Source of the DNA: Caccoplasma sp905210875
GTDB taxonomy: Bacteria > Bacteroidota > Bacteroidia > Bacteroidales > UBA11471
Reading direction: 5' to 3'
Assembly: GCA_963931635.1 (NCBI GenBank)
Contig: OZ007034.1
Coordinates: 806,001 to 870,000 of the forward strand
DNA length: 64,000 bases
Positions 51,370-60,626 of this stretch are shown piece after piece. The position numbers and the translations under genes are program-made. The notes below the pieces were generated by a model that was given only the letters and a program-made list of their open reading frames with translations, was not told the origin of the DNA and did no database searches. The stretch's first letter is position 1, and each line of letters starts with the position of its first letter.

Positions 51370-53094
51370 TTACCGCACCAGCACACCGTAGCCCGAGAGG
51401 CCCCAGCCTCCCTCAGGCTCGATAGCATGCGTATCCTGCCCGTCGTTCAGGAAGAAGGCACCATCGCGGGTGGTAATCAGAGCGCGTTCGCCCGACATCT
51501 CTACCCGGGCAATCTCTCCTTCGGAAGCCGGCAGTATCAGAGTCCGCTCACTGCGGTCATCAAGACGGGTGCGGAAAAGCCCCTCCGTTGCCATCGAGTA
51601 CAGATAGCTGTCGGCATAGGGATAGTAGTTCTTGGCCACAACGAAACTTTCGTCATAGGCCTGACAGTCGGTCGATTCCACCCTACCGTCGGCTCCCCAA
51701 CTGTAATAGCGGCCCGAAGCCGAGATATAGAGTTTATCGGCCGTGCGGGTAACAACAATATAGCTGCCCGGCTCAAAATCGAAATACTGATGATGGGTAT
51801 ACCAGCGGTAAGAGCCGTTCGACGAGCCCAGCTGCTCGGTTTGGTAATATCCTTTGGTAGTGCGGCGCAGCGCGCAAAGAGAGCCTTGCGACGTAATAAA
51901 TACCGACGGCATACCGGCAAAGCCCGACGAAGGCGTGCCGCTGTTGGGCTGAATCGTGCACACAGCCTCGCCGTCGATAAGAGTCGACTCGTTCAGGACA
52001 ATCTTTCCGTCGTACACCAGCCACGAGAAAGAGGCCGTATTAGCAGCTCCCACACCACCTTCATAGACCTGCTCCACCTCCACAATCCGACTCGAAAGGA
52101 AGGCATACTCTTCGGCCTCCATCGGCAATGAAATCGTCGAAATCATATTCGTGTCGACCCGCATACGGTAAATGGCCTCATCGGTAATCGAAGGCGACTC
52201 CTCATACTCGGGCATAAAATAGAATTCGTCGTCGGACTCGCAACGGAACTGCACCCGGTACATGTTGTAGAAGGCCGACGGATAGGCTTCGGCAGCCTTT
52301 TCCAGCGACAGGATAAGACCGTTCTCGGGCAGTACGATAACCTGTCGGGTTACCTCCAACGGCTCGCGATAGGCAATATAATTGTCCATCTCGGAATATA
52401 TCGTATCGACCTGCAACACATAGGAGAGAGTGGCATAGATATAGCGAGCCGAGATTTTATGGAATGCGTAAAGACGGGCCTTCGGCAGGCGCTGCTGCTG
52501 AGCATCGAAGCACATGAGTGTGTCGAGCGTACCGTGTGCCGTAAATTTCGCGCCGCTGCGAATCTTCATTTCGGGGTGAGGCTCGACCATTTCGATCAGG
52601 GCCTGGGCATCGGAGAGGTCGACCCACGCCGGTTGCCCCATGTGGAACTCACCCAGGTCGTCGGCCTGCATCTCATAAATACCCACATATCCGAGCAAGA
52701 GATTCAGATCTCCTGCATCGGGCGCGTCGGCACGTGAGGCTTCGATTCTCAGTTCATACTGACCCTTCAACGAATCAGACAACTTCACCTTTATATAATA
52801 CGCCCCGCCGGGGCTGTCAACCGACACATTTCCATCTCCGTTACCGGCCGGGAGACGGTCTACCACGGTAACATCGTTCATCAGCATATCGTCGAGATAA
52901 ATCTTCGGGTCGACCAGCCGCGTGTAGGTGGTCAGCGTGAGGGTATCACCCGCTATCGCTTGAAGGTCATAGACAAAAGAAAAATCCAAGGGCGGATCTA
53001 TGATAAGACCATCATCATCGTCTTCTCCGTCTGAAAAGAAATCGCAAGAGAACATCATCAATGGCAAACAGAGTGCCCAGAACCATTTTTTCAT
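51370..53094 (-). CDS. large surface lipoprotein of unknown function
   Basis: A 574-residue protein with a lipoprotein signal (LPLMMFSC lipobox). The Cys is followed by an acidic patch (DFFSDGEDDDDG), which in Bacteroidota resembles lipoprotein export signals that send proteins to the cell surface. No enzyme motif is visible. The body is beta-rich with many Tyr; the C-terminal 200 residues contain repeated patterns such as VFITSQGSLCALRRTTKGYY, VTRTADKLYISASGRYYSW and ALITTRDGAFFLNDG, suggesting a beta-propeller or similar repeat. It follows the lolE-like gene by 59 bases and may be on the same transcript. I do not recognise a family. Confidence 0.75.
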   Translation of the reverse strand: MKKWFWALCLPLMMFSCDFFSDGEDDDDGLIIDPPLDFSFVYDLQAIAGDTLTLTTYTRLVDPKIYLDDMLMNDVTVVDRLPAGNGDGNVSVDSPGGAYYIKVKLSDSLKGQYELRIEASRADAPDAGDLNLLLGYVGIYEMQADDLGEFHMGQPAWVDLSDAQALIEMVEPHPEMKIRSGAKFTAHGTLDTLMCFDAQQQRLPKARLYAFHKISARYIYATLSYVLQVDTIYSEMDNYIAYREPLEVTRQVIVLPENGLILSLEKAAEAYPSAFYNMYRVQFRCESDDEFYFMPEYEESPSITDEAIYRMRVDTNMISTISLPMEAEEYAFLSSRIVEVEQVYEGGVGAANTASFSWLVYDGKIVLNESTLIDGEAVCTIQPNSGTPSSGFAGMPSVFITSQGSLCALRRTTKGYYQTEQLGSSNGSYRWYTHHQYFDFEPGSYIVVTRTADKLYISASGRYYSWGADGRVESTDCQAYDESFVVAKNYYPYADSYLYSMATEGLFRTRLDDRSERTLILPASEGEIARVEMSGERALITTRDGAFFLNDGQDTHAIEPEGGWGLSGYGVLVR

Positions 53095-53153
53095 AATCAG
53101 TTGCTTTTAGTGTATAATTTTATTTCTCAATATTTGTTTCCCATAAATCCCCG

Positions 53154-54410
53154 TCAATCGGCAGAGACGACCTCGTCGGCGCGCGACAGCCATCGCCGCC
53201 GCAGATACCGCACCGGAATCCACGAAGCGACAAAACCGAGGGCCACCACCGCCAGCAGTACCACCCCGGCATCGCTCCACAGGAAATGCACCGGATAGGC
53301 ATCGACCACAAACGTGCCGGGCACACCGCCCATGCGCAAGAGACCGAATGTCTGCTGCACCCAGCACAGGCCGATACCCAACAGCAGACCGCCGCCGGCA
53401 CCGATGGCAGAGATGAGCCAACCCTCAATCCAGAAGATGCGCGAAATGAGCGCGTCGTCGGCGCCCAGACTGTGCAGGGTGTGTATGTCGGCCTGCTTGT
53501 CGATGATGAGCATCGAGAGCGAGCCGATGACGTTGAAAGTAGCAATAAGGAGGATAAAAAGCAAGATGAGAAAGGTTATCCACTTCTCTATCTGCATCAT
53601 GTTGTAGGCCGAGGCCTGCTGCTGCAAGCGGTCGGAGACACGATAGCCATCGCCCAGATACTCTTGCAGGCGCGCGGCAAAGGCGGCCTCGTCGACTCCG
53701 TCGTGCAGGCGCAGTTCGAGGGCCGAGGCTTCGGTTGTATAGTCGTAAAGCTCCCGCACCAGAGCGAGCGGAGCCAGCACCCACGACTCGTCGTACTCCT
53801 GCTGGTTGACAGCAAAAACCGCCGAGGCAAAGGACTCCCTCTCCCTGAACGAAGAGGAGGGATTTGCCATATTCACCCGCACGTTGCGGCGGGGTGAGTA
53901 GATGCGTATGGGACGTGAAAAGAACGGACCGGTTTCAAGACGCGACGCCACACCGGCACCCAAGGCTATGTAACAGCCGGCCGTGTCGTTGAGCATGAAC
54001 TCGCCATCGAGCAGGGTCTCGTCGAGATGGGTATGAACCTGGGCATAATTCTCGCCCATCCCTTTGAGAAAGACCGGCATCTGATGGTTGCCGAAGACGG
54101 CGAGAGCATTCTCCTCTACGACGGGAACTACCGCTGCCACCTCATCGCGCCACCCTTCCAGAGCCACCATCTCGGGGGCCCGGGTGTCGAGGGTTTTCCC
54201 CTTCACGGGCTCTACCTTCACGGGCGGGTCGAGACGCGAACAGAGCGAGAAGACCACGTCCTGAAATCCGTTGTAGACCGACAGCGTGCAGATGATGGCC
54301 ATCGTCGTTACGGCCACACCCAGCACCGATACCAGCGATATGAGATTGATGGCACTGTGCGATTTACGGGAGAAGAGATACCTCCCTGCTATTTTCAGCG
54401 CAAGAGACAT
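53154..54410 (-). CDS. FtsX-like permease, LolC/LolE type
   Basis: A 418-residue inner-membrane protein with one helix near the N-terminus (INLISLVSVLGVAVTTMAIICTLSVYNGF) and three near the C-terminus, framing a periplasmic domain, the LolCE topology. The start ALKIAGRYLFSRKSHSAINLIS is typical. With an ATPase it would release lipoproteins from the inner membrane for transport. No LolD-type ATPase gene lies in the window. It is the last gene of the aroQ-pyk-methyltransferase-rbfA operon, 16 bases after rbfA. Confidence 0.88.
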   Translation of the reverse strand: MSLALKIAGRYLFSRKSHSAINLISLVSVLGVAVTTMAIICTLSVYNGFQDVVFSLCSRLDPPVKVEPVKGKTLDTRAPEMVALEGWRDEVAAVVPVVEENALAVFGNHQMPVFLKGMGENYAQVHTHLDETLLDGEFMLNDTAGCYIALGAGVASRLETGPFFSRPIRIYSPRRNVRVNMANPSSSFRERESFASAVFAVNQQEYDESWVLAPLALVRELYDYTTEASALELRLHDGVDEAAFAARLQEYLGDGYRVSDRLQQQASAYNMMQIEKWITFLILLFILLIATFNVIGSLSMLIIDKQADIHTLHSLGADDALISRIFWIEGWLISAIGAGGGLLLGIGLCWVQQTFGLLRMGGVPGTFVVDAYPVHFLWSDAGVVLLAVVALGFVASWIPVRYLRRRWLSRADEVVSAD

Positions 54411-54426
54411 AAGCGTGAGGGGGAGG

Positions 54427-54762
54427 TTATTTTTGAAGAAGGGCGTCGATATTCTCGATATAGTCGAGCGAGTCGTCGAGGAAGAACATCAGCTCGGGGG
54501 TCTTGCGCAACTGGTAGCGTACCCGCGAGGCCAGCTCATAGCGTATGGTCTTGGCACTGCTCTGTATCGATTGGAGTATCTCGGCCGACTTTTCCGAGGG
54601 GAATATGCTCAGGTAGGCTTTCGCCACGCTCAAATCGGGACTTACACGCACCACGCTCACCGACACGAGTACACCGTGGGTCTTGCTGGTTTCCTGGCGG
54701 AATATCTCGCTGAGCTCTTTCTGCAACAGACGGCTTATCTTGTTTTGGCGGGTCGTTTCCAT
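54427..54762 (-). CDS. rbfA: ribosome-binding factor A
   Basis: A 111-residue single-KH protein needed for maturation of the 30S subunit. TTRQNKISRLLQKELSEIFRQE is the first helix; VRVSPDLSVAKAYLSIFPSEK and IRYELASRVRYQLRKTPELMFFLDDSLDYIENIDALL carry the KH-type core. Length is family-normal. It lies 16 bases before the lolE-like gene and 55 after the methyltransferase gene. Confidence 0.94.
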   Translation of the reverse strand: METTRQNKISRLLQKELSEIFRQETSKTHGVLVSVSVVRVSPDLSVAKAYLSIFPSEKSAEILQSIQSSAKTIRYELASRVRYQLRKTPELMFFLDDSLDYIENIDALLQK

Positions 54763-54817
54763 AGGATGATTCAGGGTTTGAGGTTTCGGGTCGAAGATAC
54801 ATCTTCCCGACGAGAAA

Positions 54818-55468
54818 TCAAAATGTAGGGTCGAATTGTTTTTTCCACATGACGGTGAGACCGTCGCGCAGAGGCAAAATAACTTTCTCGATGCGGTCGT
54901 CGGCGGCTATCTTATCGTTGAAAGCCATGACGGCACGGGTCTGCGTGTCGTGCGAATGGCCGTCGCATACCTTGTTGTCCCACAGCGTATTGTCGGCCAG
55001 TATCACACCGCCGGGTGTCACCCGGTCGAAGACCATGTCGTAATAGTCGGAGTAGCGTCGCTTGTCGGCGTCGATAAAGACCAAGTCGAAGAGGCCGTCG
55101 AGCCGCGGCACGACATCGAAAGCGTCGCCCATGTGCAAGTGTATGCGGTCGGCCACAGGCGACTGCGAGAGATGCGCCCGCGTGAAGTCTTCTATCTCAT
55201 CATCGATTTCGACCGTATGCAATTCGGCATCAGAGGGCATACCCTCGGCCAGGCACAACGTAGAATATCCGGTAAACGTTCCTATTTCAAGAATACGCCG
55301 CGGGCGCTGCATGCGACATATCATTTTGAGAATACGTCCCTGCAAGTGCCCCGACATCATGCGGGGCCGCAGGGAGTGTATGCAGGTATCACGACTCAGA
55401 CGGGCCAGCAGGTCGCCTTCGGCGTCGATGTGCGAAAGGATATATGCCTGTAAATCCTCTTCGGCCAT
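54818..55468 (-). CDS. O-methyltransferase, catechol-OMT-like (family 3)
   Basis: A 216-residue SAM-dependent methyltransferase. ILEIGTFTGYSTLCLAEGMPSDAELHTVEIDDEIEDF contains motif I and the acidic post-I residue; DLVFIDADKRRYSDYYDMV supplies the metal-binding Asp residues and PGGVILADNTLWDNKV the last motif. The family methylates small catechol-like or tRNA-associated hydroxyl groups; the substrate here is not known. ATG at 55468 is used because it is one base from the pyk stop and begins the family homology. Confidence 0.88.
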   Translation of the reverse strand: MAEEDLQAYILSHIDAEGDLLARLSRDTCIHSLRPRMMSGHLQGRILKMICRMQRPRRILEIGTFTGYSTLCLAEGMPSDAELHTVEIDDEIEDFTRAHLSQSPVADRIHLHMGDAFDVVPRLDGLFDLVFIDADKRRYSDYYDMVFDRVTPGGVILADNTLWDNKVCDGHSHDTQTRAVMAFNDKIAADDRIEKVILPLRDGLTVMWKKQFDPTF

Positions 55469-55469
55469 C

Positions 55470-56939
55470 TCAGCACACGTCTTCGAGGTTGGGCAGGATA
55501 TAGCGGTCGTAACCTTTGAGCACCAGCCCGGCCTTGTTGATTTCGAGGAACGAGCTGCCCGAGCCTTCACCGAAGGCACCACCGATATAGGCGATGATAT
55601 CGTCGCGGGTAATCATGCCGTTCTCAATCAGCGAAGAGAGCCCTTTGAAGAGATACTCCCGCGAGGTCGACATCTCGTGCTGGTAGAAGGCAATGACACC
55701 GTAGGAAAGGGCCAGTTGACGCATCGTGCGCTCGCTGTAACAGATGGCCAGAACAGGGTCTTCTCCCCGGTAAGCAGCCAGGTTACGAGCCGTGCGGCCG
55801 GTATAGCTGTCGGTAACGATGGCCTTTACCCCCAGAACCTTGGCCGACTCTACGGCGTGCTTGGCCAGGAACGAGGTGGTATCGATGACTTCGCCTTCGA
55901 CATTGACCTGTATGTCGTTGTCGGACAATTTGGTGAGCTCGGCCTCCTTGGCAATGCGCGACATGGTGGCGATGGCCTCTACGGGATATTTGCCATAGGC
56001 AGTCTCGCCGCTGAGCATGAGAGCATCGGTGCGGTAATAGATGGCATTTGCCACGTCGGTAACCTCGGCACGGGTGGGACGGGGATTCTTTATCATCGAA
56101 TGGAGCATCTGTGTGGCCACGATGACCGGCTTCTTGGCCTGCACGCATTTCTTGATGAGGCGGCGCTGTATGCCGGGAATCTTCTCCTGGGGCACCTCAA
56201 TACCGAGGTCTCCACGGGCCACCATCACGCCATAGGCCACTTCGAGAATCTCGTCGATGTTGTCGACACCTTCTTGATTTTCGATTTTGGCGATAATCTT
56301 TATCTTGCTGTTGTGGGCATCGAGTATCTCCTGAATAGCCAAGACATCCTGACGGTTGCGCACAAACGAATGGGCGATGAAATCGATGTCCTTATCGATG
56401 GCATAGAGAATGTTGCGGCGATCTCTCTCGGTGAGAGCGGGCAGATTGATGCGCACTCCGGGCACGTTGACACTCTTGCGCGAACCCAGTTCGCCGGCAT
56501 TTTGCGCCACGCAGAGAAGATAGTCATCGTGTTTTTCAAGCACTCTGAATTCGAGCTCGCCATCGTCGATGAGCACTACACTGTCGACCGAGAGGTCTTT
56601 GGTGAAATCGACATACGACACGTTTATCTGCTCATGTGTGGTGAAAGCGTCGGGATTACCGACCATGCGCACAATGTCGCCGGCAGTAAAGACAATGCTT
56701 CCGTCGTTCTCGATAAAAGTCGTTCTCACTTCGGGACCTTTGGTATCCATGAGTATGGCTATCGTATTGGAAACAGCCCTTACATTCGCGATAATACGGT
56801 CAAATCCTTCGGCATTGAGGTGAGCCGAGTTCATTCGCACCACATTCATACCGTTTTCGTACAACGCACGCACAAAGTCTACATCACAACGCTTGTCCGA
56901 AACCGTAGCAACAATCTTAGTCTGCTTTGAAGTTATCAT
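55470..56939 (-). CDS. pyk: pyruvate kinase
   Basis: A 489-residue glycolytic enzyme that makes pyruvate and ATP from phosphoenolpyruvate. It starts TSKQTKIVATVSDKRCDVDFV; substrate and metal residues lie in MNSAHLNAEG, MDTKGPEVRTT, KIIAKIENQEGVDNIDEI and VARGDLGIEVP, with ATQMLHSMIKNPRPTRAEVTDVANA. The C-terminal allosteric domain is present (AIVTDSYTGRTARNLAAYRGEDPVLAICY). ATG at 56939 is preferred, 13 bases after aroQ; the frame open to 56975 overlaps aroQ. Confidence 0.96.
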   Translation of the reverse strand: MITSKQTKIVATVSDKRCDVDFVRALYENGMNVVRMNSAHLNAEGFDRIIANVRAVSNTIAILMDTKGPEVRTTFIENDGSIVFTAGDIVRMVGNPDAFTTHEQINVSYVDFTKDLSVDSVVLIDDGELEFRVLEKHDDYLLCVAQNAGELGSRKSVNVPGVRINLPALTERDRRNILYAIDKDIDFIAHSFVRNRQDVLAIQEILDAHNSKIKIIAKIENQEGVDNIDEILEVAYGVMVARGDLGIEVPQEKIPGIQRRLIKKCVQAKKPVIVATQMLHSMIKNPRPTRAEVTDVANAIYYRTDALMLSGETAYGKYPVEAIATMSRIAKEAELTKLSDNDIQVNVEGEVIDTTSFLAKHAVESAKVLGVKAIVTDSYTGRTARNLAAYRGEDPVLAICYSERTMRQLALSYGVIAFYQHEMSTSREYLFKGLSSLIENGMITRDDIIAYIGGAFGEGSGSSFLEINKAGLVLKGYDRYILPNLEDVC

Positions 56940-56952
56940 ATATGGGTAAGGT

Positions 56953-57384
56953 TTACTTGTTTGCTTCTTTTTCAATCAGAGCCTCTATGGCGAGTCGATA
57001 AGAGTCTAGCCCAAACCCTATTACCGAACCTGCACAGGCAGCGGCAATCATCGACACGTGGCGATAGGACTCGCGGGCATGGATATTGGAGATGTGTACC
57101 TCGACCACCGGCGCCGGTACGGCCCGTATGGCATCGGAGAGGGCTATCGACGTATGGGTATAAGCGCCTGCATTGAGAACGATACCTACCGGTAAAAACC
57201 CGCATTCGTGAATTTTGTTTATCAACTCACCCTCCACATTCGACTGGTAGTAGTGCAACCGGTGCTGCAGATAACGGGCTCTCAACGTCATCAGATACGA
57301 TTCAAAAGAGAGGTCTCCGTAAACGCCCTTCTCGCGTTTTCCCAACAAGTTGAGATTGGGGCCGTTAATTATCCAGATATCCAT
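56953..57384 (-). CDS. aroQ: type II 3-dehydroquinate dehydratase
   Basis: A 143-residue enzyme of the shikimate pathway that dehydrates 3-dehydroquinate. IINGPNLNLLGKREKGVYG holds the catalytic Arg/Tyr loop, GIVLNAGAYTHTSIALSDAI the Asn/Ala-Gly site, and VEVHISNIHARESYRHVSMIA the catalytic His region. It is the first gene of the five-gene operon with pyk. Its promoter overlaps the divergent xerD promoter. Confidence 0.95.
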   Translation of the reverse strand: MDIWIINGPNLNLLGKREKGVYGDLSFESYLMTLRARYLQHRLHYYQSNVEGELINKIHECGFLPVGIVLNAGAYTHTSIALSDAIRAVPAPVVEVHISNIHARESYRHVSMIAAACAGSVIGFGLDSYRLAIEALIEKEANK

Positions 57385-57400
57385 AAGTCAAAAGATTTTG

Positions 57401-57408
57401 TATCTTTG
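57401..57408 (+). promoter_or_regulatory. -7 box of xerD
   Basis: TATCTTTG, with a predicted leader of about 90 bases. Confidence 0.5.
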
Positions 57409-57463
57409 TTTCCTTGAAAACCTTTAATCAAGAGAAAGAGTTTCGTTGTATCAAAATTTTCGG

Positions 57464-57471
57464 CAAAAGTA
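57464..57471 (-). promoter_or_regulatory. -7 box of the aroQ-pyk operon
   Basis: TACTTTTG on the minus strand. Its transcript would run back over the xerD -7 box, so the two promoters face and overlap each other. Confidence 0.5.
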
Positions 57472-57505
57472 CAAAAAAGATTACGAATAATATCACAATA
57501 ATACG

Positions 57506-58429
57506 ATGATTGTTAGTAATTCCGGTCTGTTAAAATCTTTCGCCCGCTATCTGAAACTGGAAAAAGGGGTCTCCGACAATACCGTCGACGGCTATCTGCA
57601 CGATGTAGAAAAGCTCTTCCGCTACCTCTCACCGGAGACCCAACTTTCGGTCGACCAGCTTGCCAAGGCCGATATTCCACAATTTATCTGCCAGTTACAA
57701 GATATCGGCATACAGCCTCGCTCGCAGGCTCGTATCTTGTCGGGGCTGAAATCGTTCTACACCTTCCTGCGTCTCGAAGAGTATATAGACAATAATCCGA
57801 TGGAGCTCATCGAAGGGCCCAAACTGGGACGCAAACTGCCCGAGATACTCACCGTCGAAGAGATAGATGCCCTCATCAACTCGTTCGACATGTCGCTGCC
57901 CGAAAGCCAGCGCAACCGCGCCATCATCGAGACACTGTACGACTGCGGGCTGCGGGTGTCGGAGCTCGTGGGGCTTCGTATCTCTCAGATACACGCCGAC
58001 GACGAGTACATCATCGTCGAAGGCAAAGGCAGCAAGCAACGGCTTGTACCCATCTCACAAAGTGCACTGCACGAGATACAGCTCTACCTGAAAGAGCGCT
58101 GCCACCTCACTCCCAAGCGGGGCGACGAAGACATACTCTTTCTCAACCGACGCGGAGGCCGGCTGAGCCGCGTCATGATATTCTACATCATCAAGGAACG
58201 GTGCGAGGCCTGCGGCATTGAGAAAAACATCAGCCCCCACACCCTGCGCCACAGTTTTGCCACCCACCTGCTCGAAGGAGGCGCCAACCTGCGTGCCATA
58301 CAGCAGATGCTCGGCCACGAAAGCATCACCACCACCGAAATCTACGTACATCTCGACAATGCCCTGCTGCGCAGCGAGATACTCACCCACCACCCGCGCA
58401 ACCATCGGAAAATCGAAGACAAAAAGTAA
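57506..58429 (+). CDS. xerD: tyrosine recombinase XerD
   Basis: A 307-residue recombinase that resolves chromosome dimers at dif with XerC. The SAM-like N-domain begins LKSFARYLKLEKGVSDNTVDGYLHDVEKLFRYL. Catalytic residues are DCGLRVSELVGL (Arg), EGKGSKQRLVPI (Lys), HTLRHSFATHLLEGG (His, Arg), LGHESITTTEIYVHL (His, Tyr nucleophile). Unlike the mobile-element integrase in this window, box I Arg is present. Single-gene unit divergent from aroQ. Confidence 0.94.
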   Translation: MIVSNSGLLKSFARYLKLEKGVSDNTVDGYLHDVEKLFRYLSPETQLSVDQLAKADIPQFICQLQDIGIQPRSQARILSGLKSFYTFLRLEEYIDNNPMELIEGPKLGRKLPEILTVEEIDALINSFDMSLPESQRNRAIIETLYDCGLRVSELVGLRISQIHADDEYIIVEGKGSKQRLVPISQSALHEIQLYLKERCHLTPKRGDEDILFLNRRGGRLSRVMIFYIIKERCEACGIEKNISPHTLRHSFATHLLEGGANLRAIQQMLGHESITTTEIYVHLDNALLRSEILTHHPRNHRKIEDKK

Positions 58430-58501
58430 TTGCCTCACGCAAATCCCGACCGGCAGAAGCCTGCGTTACGCTGCGACACTTGCAAAACCGAAATAAATCC
58501 T

Positions 58502-58509
58502 TACCTTTG
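58502..58509 (+). promoter_or_regulatory. -7 box of the first glycosyltransferase gene
   Basis: TACCTTTG, about 100 bases before the ATG at 58609. Confidence 0.5.
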
Positions 58510-58608
58510 TAAAAAGGCCGAAAAAGCCGGCAGCAACGGCAACAGCCGTTCCGGTTTCAACCCCAGTTCCCAGCTTTCCGGTATAAACCGAAAAAAACGA
58601 TACGACCC

Positions 58609-59448
58609 ATGGCCCATACGGCAATCAGTGTCATCATACCCTGCTACAAGCAGGCCGAATATCTACCCGAGGCCCTCGACTCGCTCATGGCCCAGACCTT
58701 CGGCGAGTGGGAAGCCATCGTCGTCAACGACGGATCGCCCGACAACACCGAAGAGGTGGCTCTCGCCTATGCCGCCAGAGAACCCCGCATCAAATACCTT
58801 TCGCTCGAAAACGGAGGCGTGGCCCGGGCCCGCAACCGGGGCATCGACATGGCCCAAGGCGAATATATCCTGCCGCTCGATGCCGACGACACCATCGCCC
58901 CCACCTACCTCGAAAAGGCCAAAGCCGCTATCGACAAAGACCCCACTCTCAAAGTCGTCTACTGCCGCGCCCGCTTCTTCGGCGACAAGAGCGGGCCGTG
59001 GAAAGTAGGCTACAAAGACTTCAAAAGCCTGCTGGCTGTCAACGCCATCTTTGTCTCGGCCCTCTTCCGCAAAGCCGACGCCAAGGCCATCGGCGGATTT
59101 GACGAGGCGATGACCTTCGGACACGAAGACTGGGATTTTTTCATTCGCCTCCTCGACGGAGAGAATCGCGTCTATCAAATTCCCGAAATACTCTTCAACT
59201 ACCGCATCAAAAACCTGTCGAGAAACACCGAAGCGGTAAAACGCCTCTCCGACACCCAATATTACCTCATCGCCAAAAACCGCGCCATTTACCAGGCCTA
59301 CTATCCTCTGCCGTTCGACGCCATCGAAGACAAGTCGGCCCTGGAAAAGGAGAACCAGGAGTTAAGAGCCGAAATATTCAAATACCGGGAACGCCGCCAA
59401 AACCGCTGGTACAAAAAATTAGGCCGTGCCCTTGGCTGGCGGAAATAA
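58609..59448 (+). CDS. family 2 glycosyltransferase
   Basis: A 279-residue GT-A enzyme. AISVIIPCYKQAEYLPEALDSLMAQTFGEWEAIVVNDGSPDNT is the nucleotide-sugar half; LPLDADDTIAPTYLEKA has the DxD-type metal site; FGHEDWDFFIRLLDGE carries the ED base motif. The C-terminal 40 residues are a charged coiled coil (EKENQELRAEIFKYRERRQNRWYKK). It is probably involved in surface glycan synthesis. The first of three consecutive glycan genes; sugar specificity is unknown. Confidence 0.9.
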   Translation: MAHTAISVIIPCYKQAEYLPEALDSLMAQTFGEWEAIVVNDGSPDNTEEVALAYAAREPRIKYLSLENGGVARARNRGIDMAQGEYILPLDADDTIAPTYLEKAKAAIDKDPTLKVVYCRARFFGDKSGPWKVGYKDFKSLLAVNAIFVSALFRKADAKAIGGFDEAMTFGHEDWDFFIRLLDGENRVYQIPEILFNYRIKNLSRNTEAVKRLSDTQYYLIAKNRAIYQAYYPLPFDAIEDKSALEKENQELRAEIFKYRERRQNRWYKKLGRALGWRK

Positions 59449-59552
59449 CCCGTCGCCGATTTTCCCGTCCGGCACAGGCGCCGGCCGACAGCCCACAGAG
59501 GAAAAATCAAAAACATTCTCGCACTTCACGCCGCAAGTCTGCAAATTTGTCC

Positions 59553-59560
59553 TACCTTTG
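59553..59560 (+). promoter_or_regulatory. -7 box of the second glycosyltransferase gene
   Basis: TACCTTTG, 33 bases before the ATG at 59594; it rules out the longer frame start at 59426. Confidence 0.55.
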
Positions 59561-59593
59561 CGGCTCGGTAGAAAAACAAGCATCGGTATTGCC

Positions 59594-60556
59594 ATGAAAG
59601 TTTCGGTCATCATTCCCAACTATTGTCACGCCCGTTTCCTGAACAGACGCATCGACTCGGTACTCAACCAGACCTACGGCGACTTCGAGGTCATCATTCT
59701 CGACGACTGCTCCACAGACAACAGCCGCGACATCATCGAGACATACCGTCACCACCCCCGCGTATCGCACATCGTGTACAACGAAAAAAACAGCGGCTCA
59801 ACCTTCATACAGTGGGACAAAGGCTTTGAACTGGCACAAGGAGAGTACATCTGGATTGCCGAGAGCGACGACGAGGCGGCACCCACCTTCCTCGAAGAGT
59901 GCGTGGGCCAGCTCGAAAAACACCCCTCGGCCACCATCGCATTCAGCGACTGCCTCTTTGTCGACGAGAACACCCGGGACCTGTGCGAGCCGAAGCTGCA
60001 ACTCTCCTTCCGACTGAGCGACAAGAACCGCGATACGCCCTACACCCTTTTCAACGGCCGGGCGTTTATCAACCACCGCATGTTCTATCAGAACTACATC
60101 ATGAACGCCAGCATGGTGGTCTTCCGCAAAGAGGCCCGACCACGCGACTTCGCCTACAAGCGCTACCGCTATGTGGGCGACTGGCTCTTCTGGGTAGGCA
60201 TTCTGCTCCAAGGCGATGCCGTGTACGTCGACAAGACGCTCGACTACTTCCGCCAACACGGCAAGAACACCACGTCGAAGTCGATAGCCACCGGCAACAA
60301 CTACAAGGAGATGGCCCATCTCATGCAAGACATCTGCCGGCAGGTCAATCCACCGCGGGGATTCATACATTTTCTATACGGCCGCTTCTTCGTGCGCATA
60401 AAGAGGTTGCACAAAGGCGTAGAATACACCCCCAAGGTCATTCGGGAAATATACGCCTACTGGGCTCAAATAGAAAACCCCGTAAAAGCCATCGTCTGGT
60501 ACCGCATTGCCAAAATACTGCACATCTACCGCGACGAAAAGCCCTACCTGCCCTGA
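59594..60556 (+). CDS. family 2 glycosyltransferase
   Basis: A 320-residue GT-A enzyme. KVSVIIPNYCHARFLNRRIDSVLNQTYGDFEVIILDDCSTDNS starts the fold; WIAESDDEAAPTFLEE has the metal-binding acidic cluster; RYRYVGDWLFWVGILLQGDAVYVDKTLDYFRQHGKNTT is the conserved end region. The C-terminal 60 residues are basic and helical, as in membrane-associated sugar transferases. It has its own promoter but follows the first glycosyltransferase and precedes the DUF5672 gene by 70 bases. Confidence 0.9.
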   Translation: MKVSVIIPNYCHARFLNRRIDSVLNQTYGDFEVIILDDCSTDNSRDIIETYRHHPRVSHIVYNEKNSGSTFIQWDKGFELAQGEYIWIAESDDEAAPTFLEECVGQLEKHPSATIAFSDCLFVDENTRDLCEPKLQLSFRLSDKNRDTPYTLFNGRAFINHRMFYQNYIMNASMVVFRKEARPRDFAYKRYRYVGDWLFWVGILLQGDAVYVDKTLDYFRQHGKNTTSKSIATGNNYKEMAHLMQDICRQVNPPRGFIHFLYGRFFVRIKRLHKGVEYTPKVIREIYAYWAQIENPVKAIVWYRIAKILHIYRDEKPYLP

Positions 60557-60626
60557 CCATCACCCCGGCGGTGCAGCGCAACACCCCGGCCCGGCATCTA
60601 CATAATAAACCCACAAACCGACACAC

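Noticed and set aside
55062..56930. 622-codon plus-strand frame opposite pyk and the O-methyltransferase
   Set aside because: Antisense of two clear genes.
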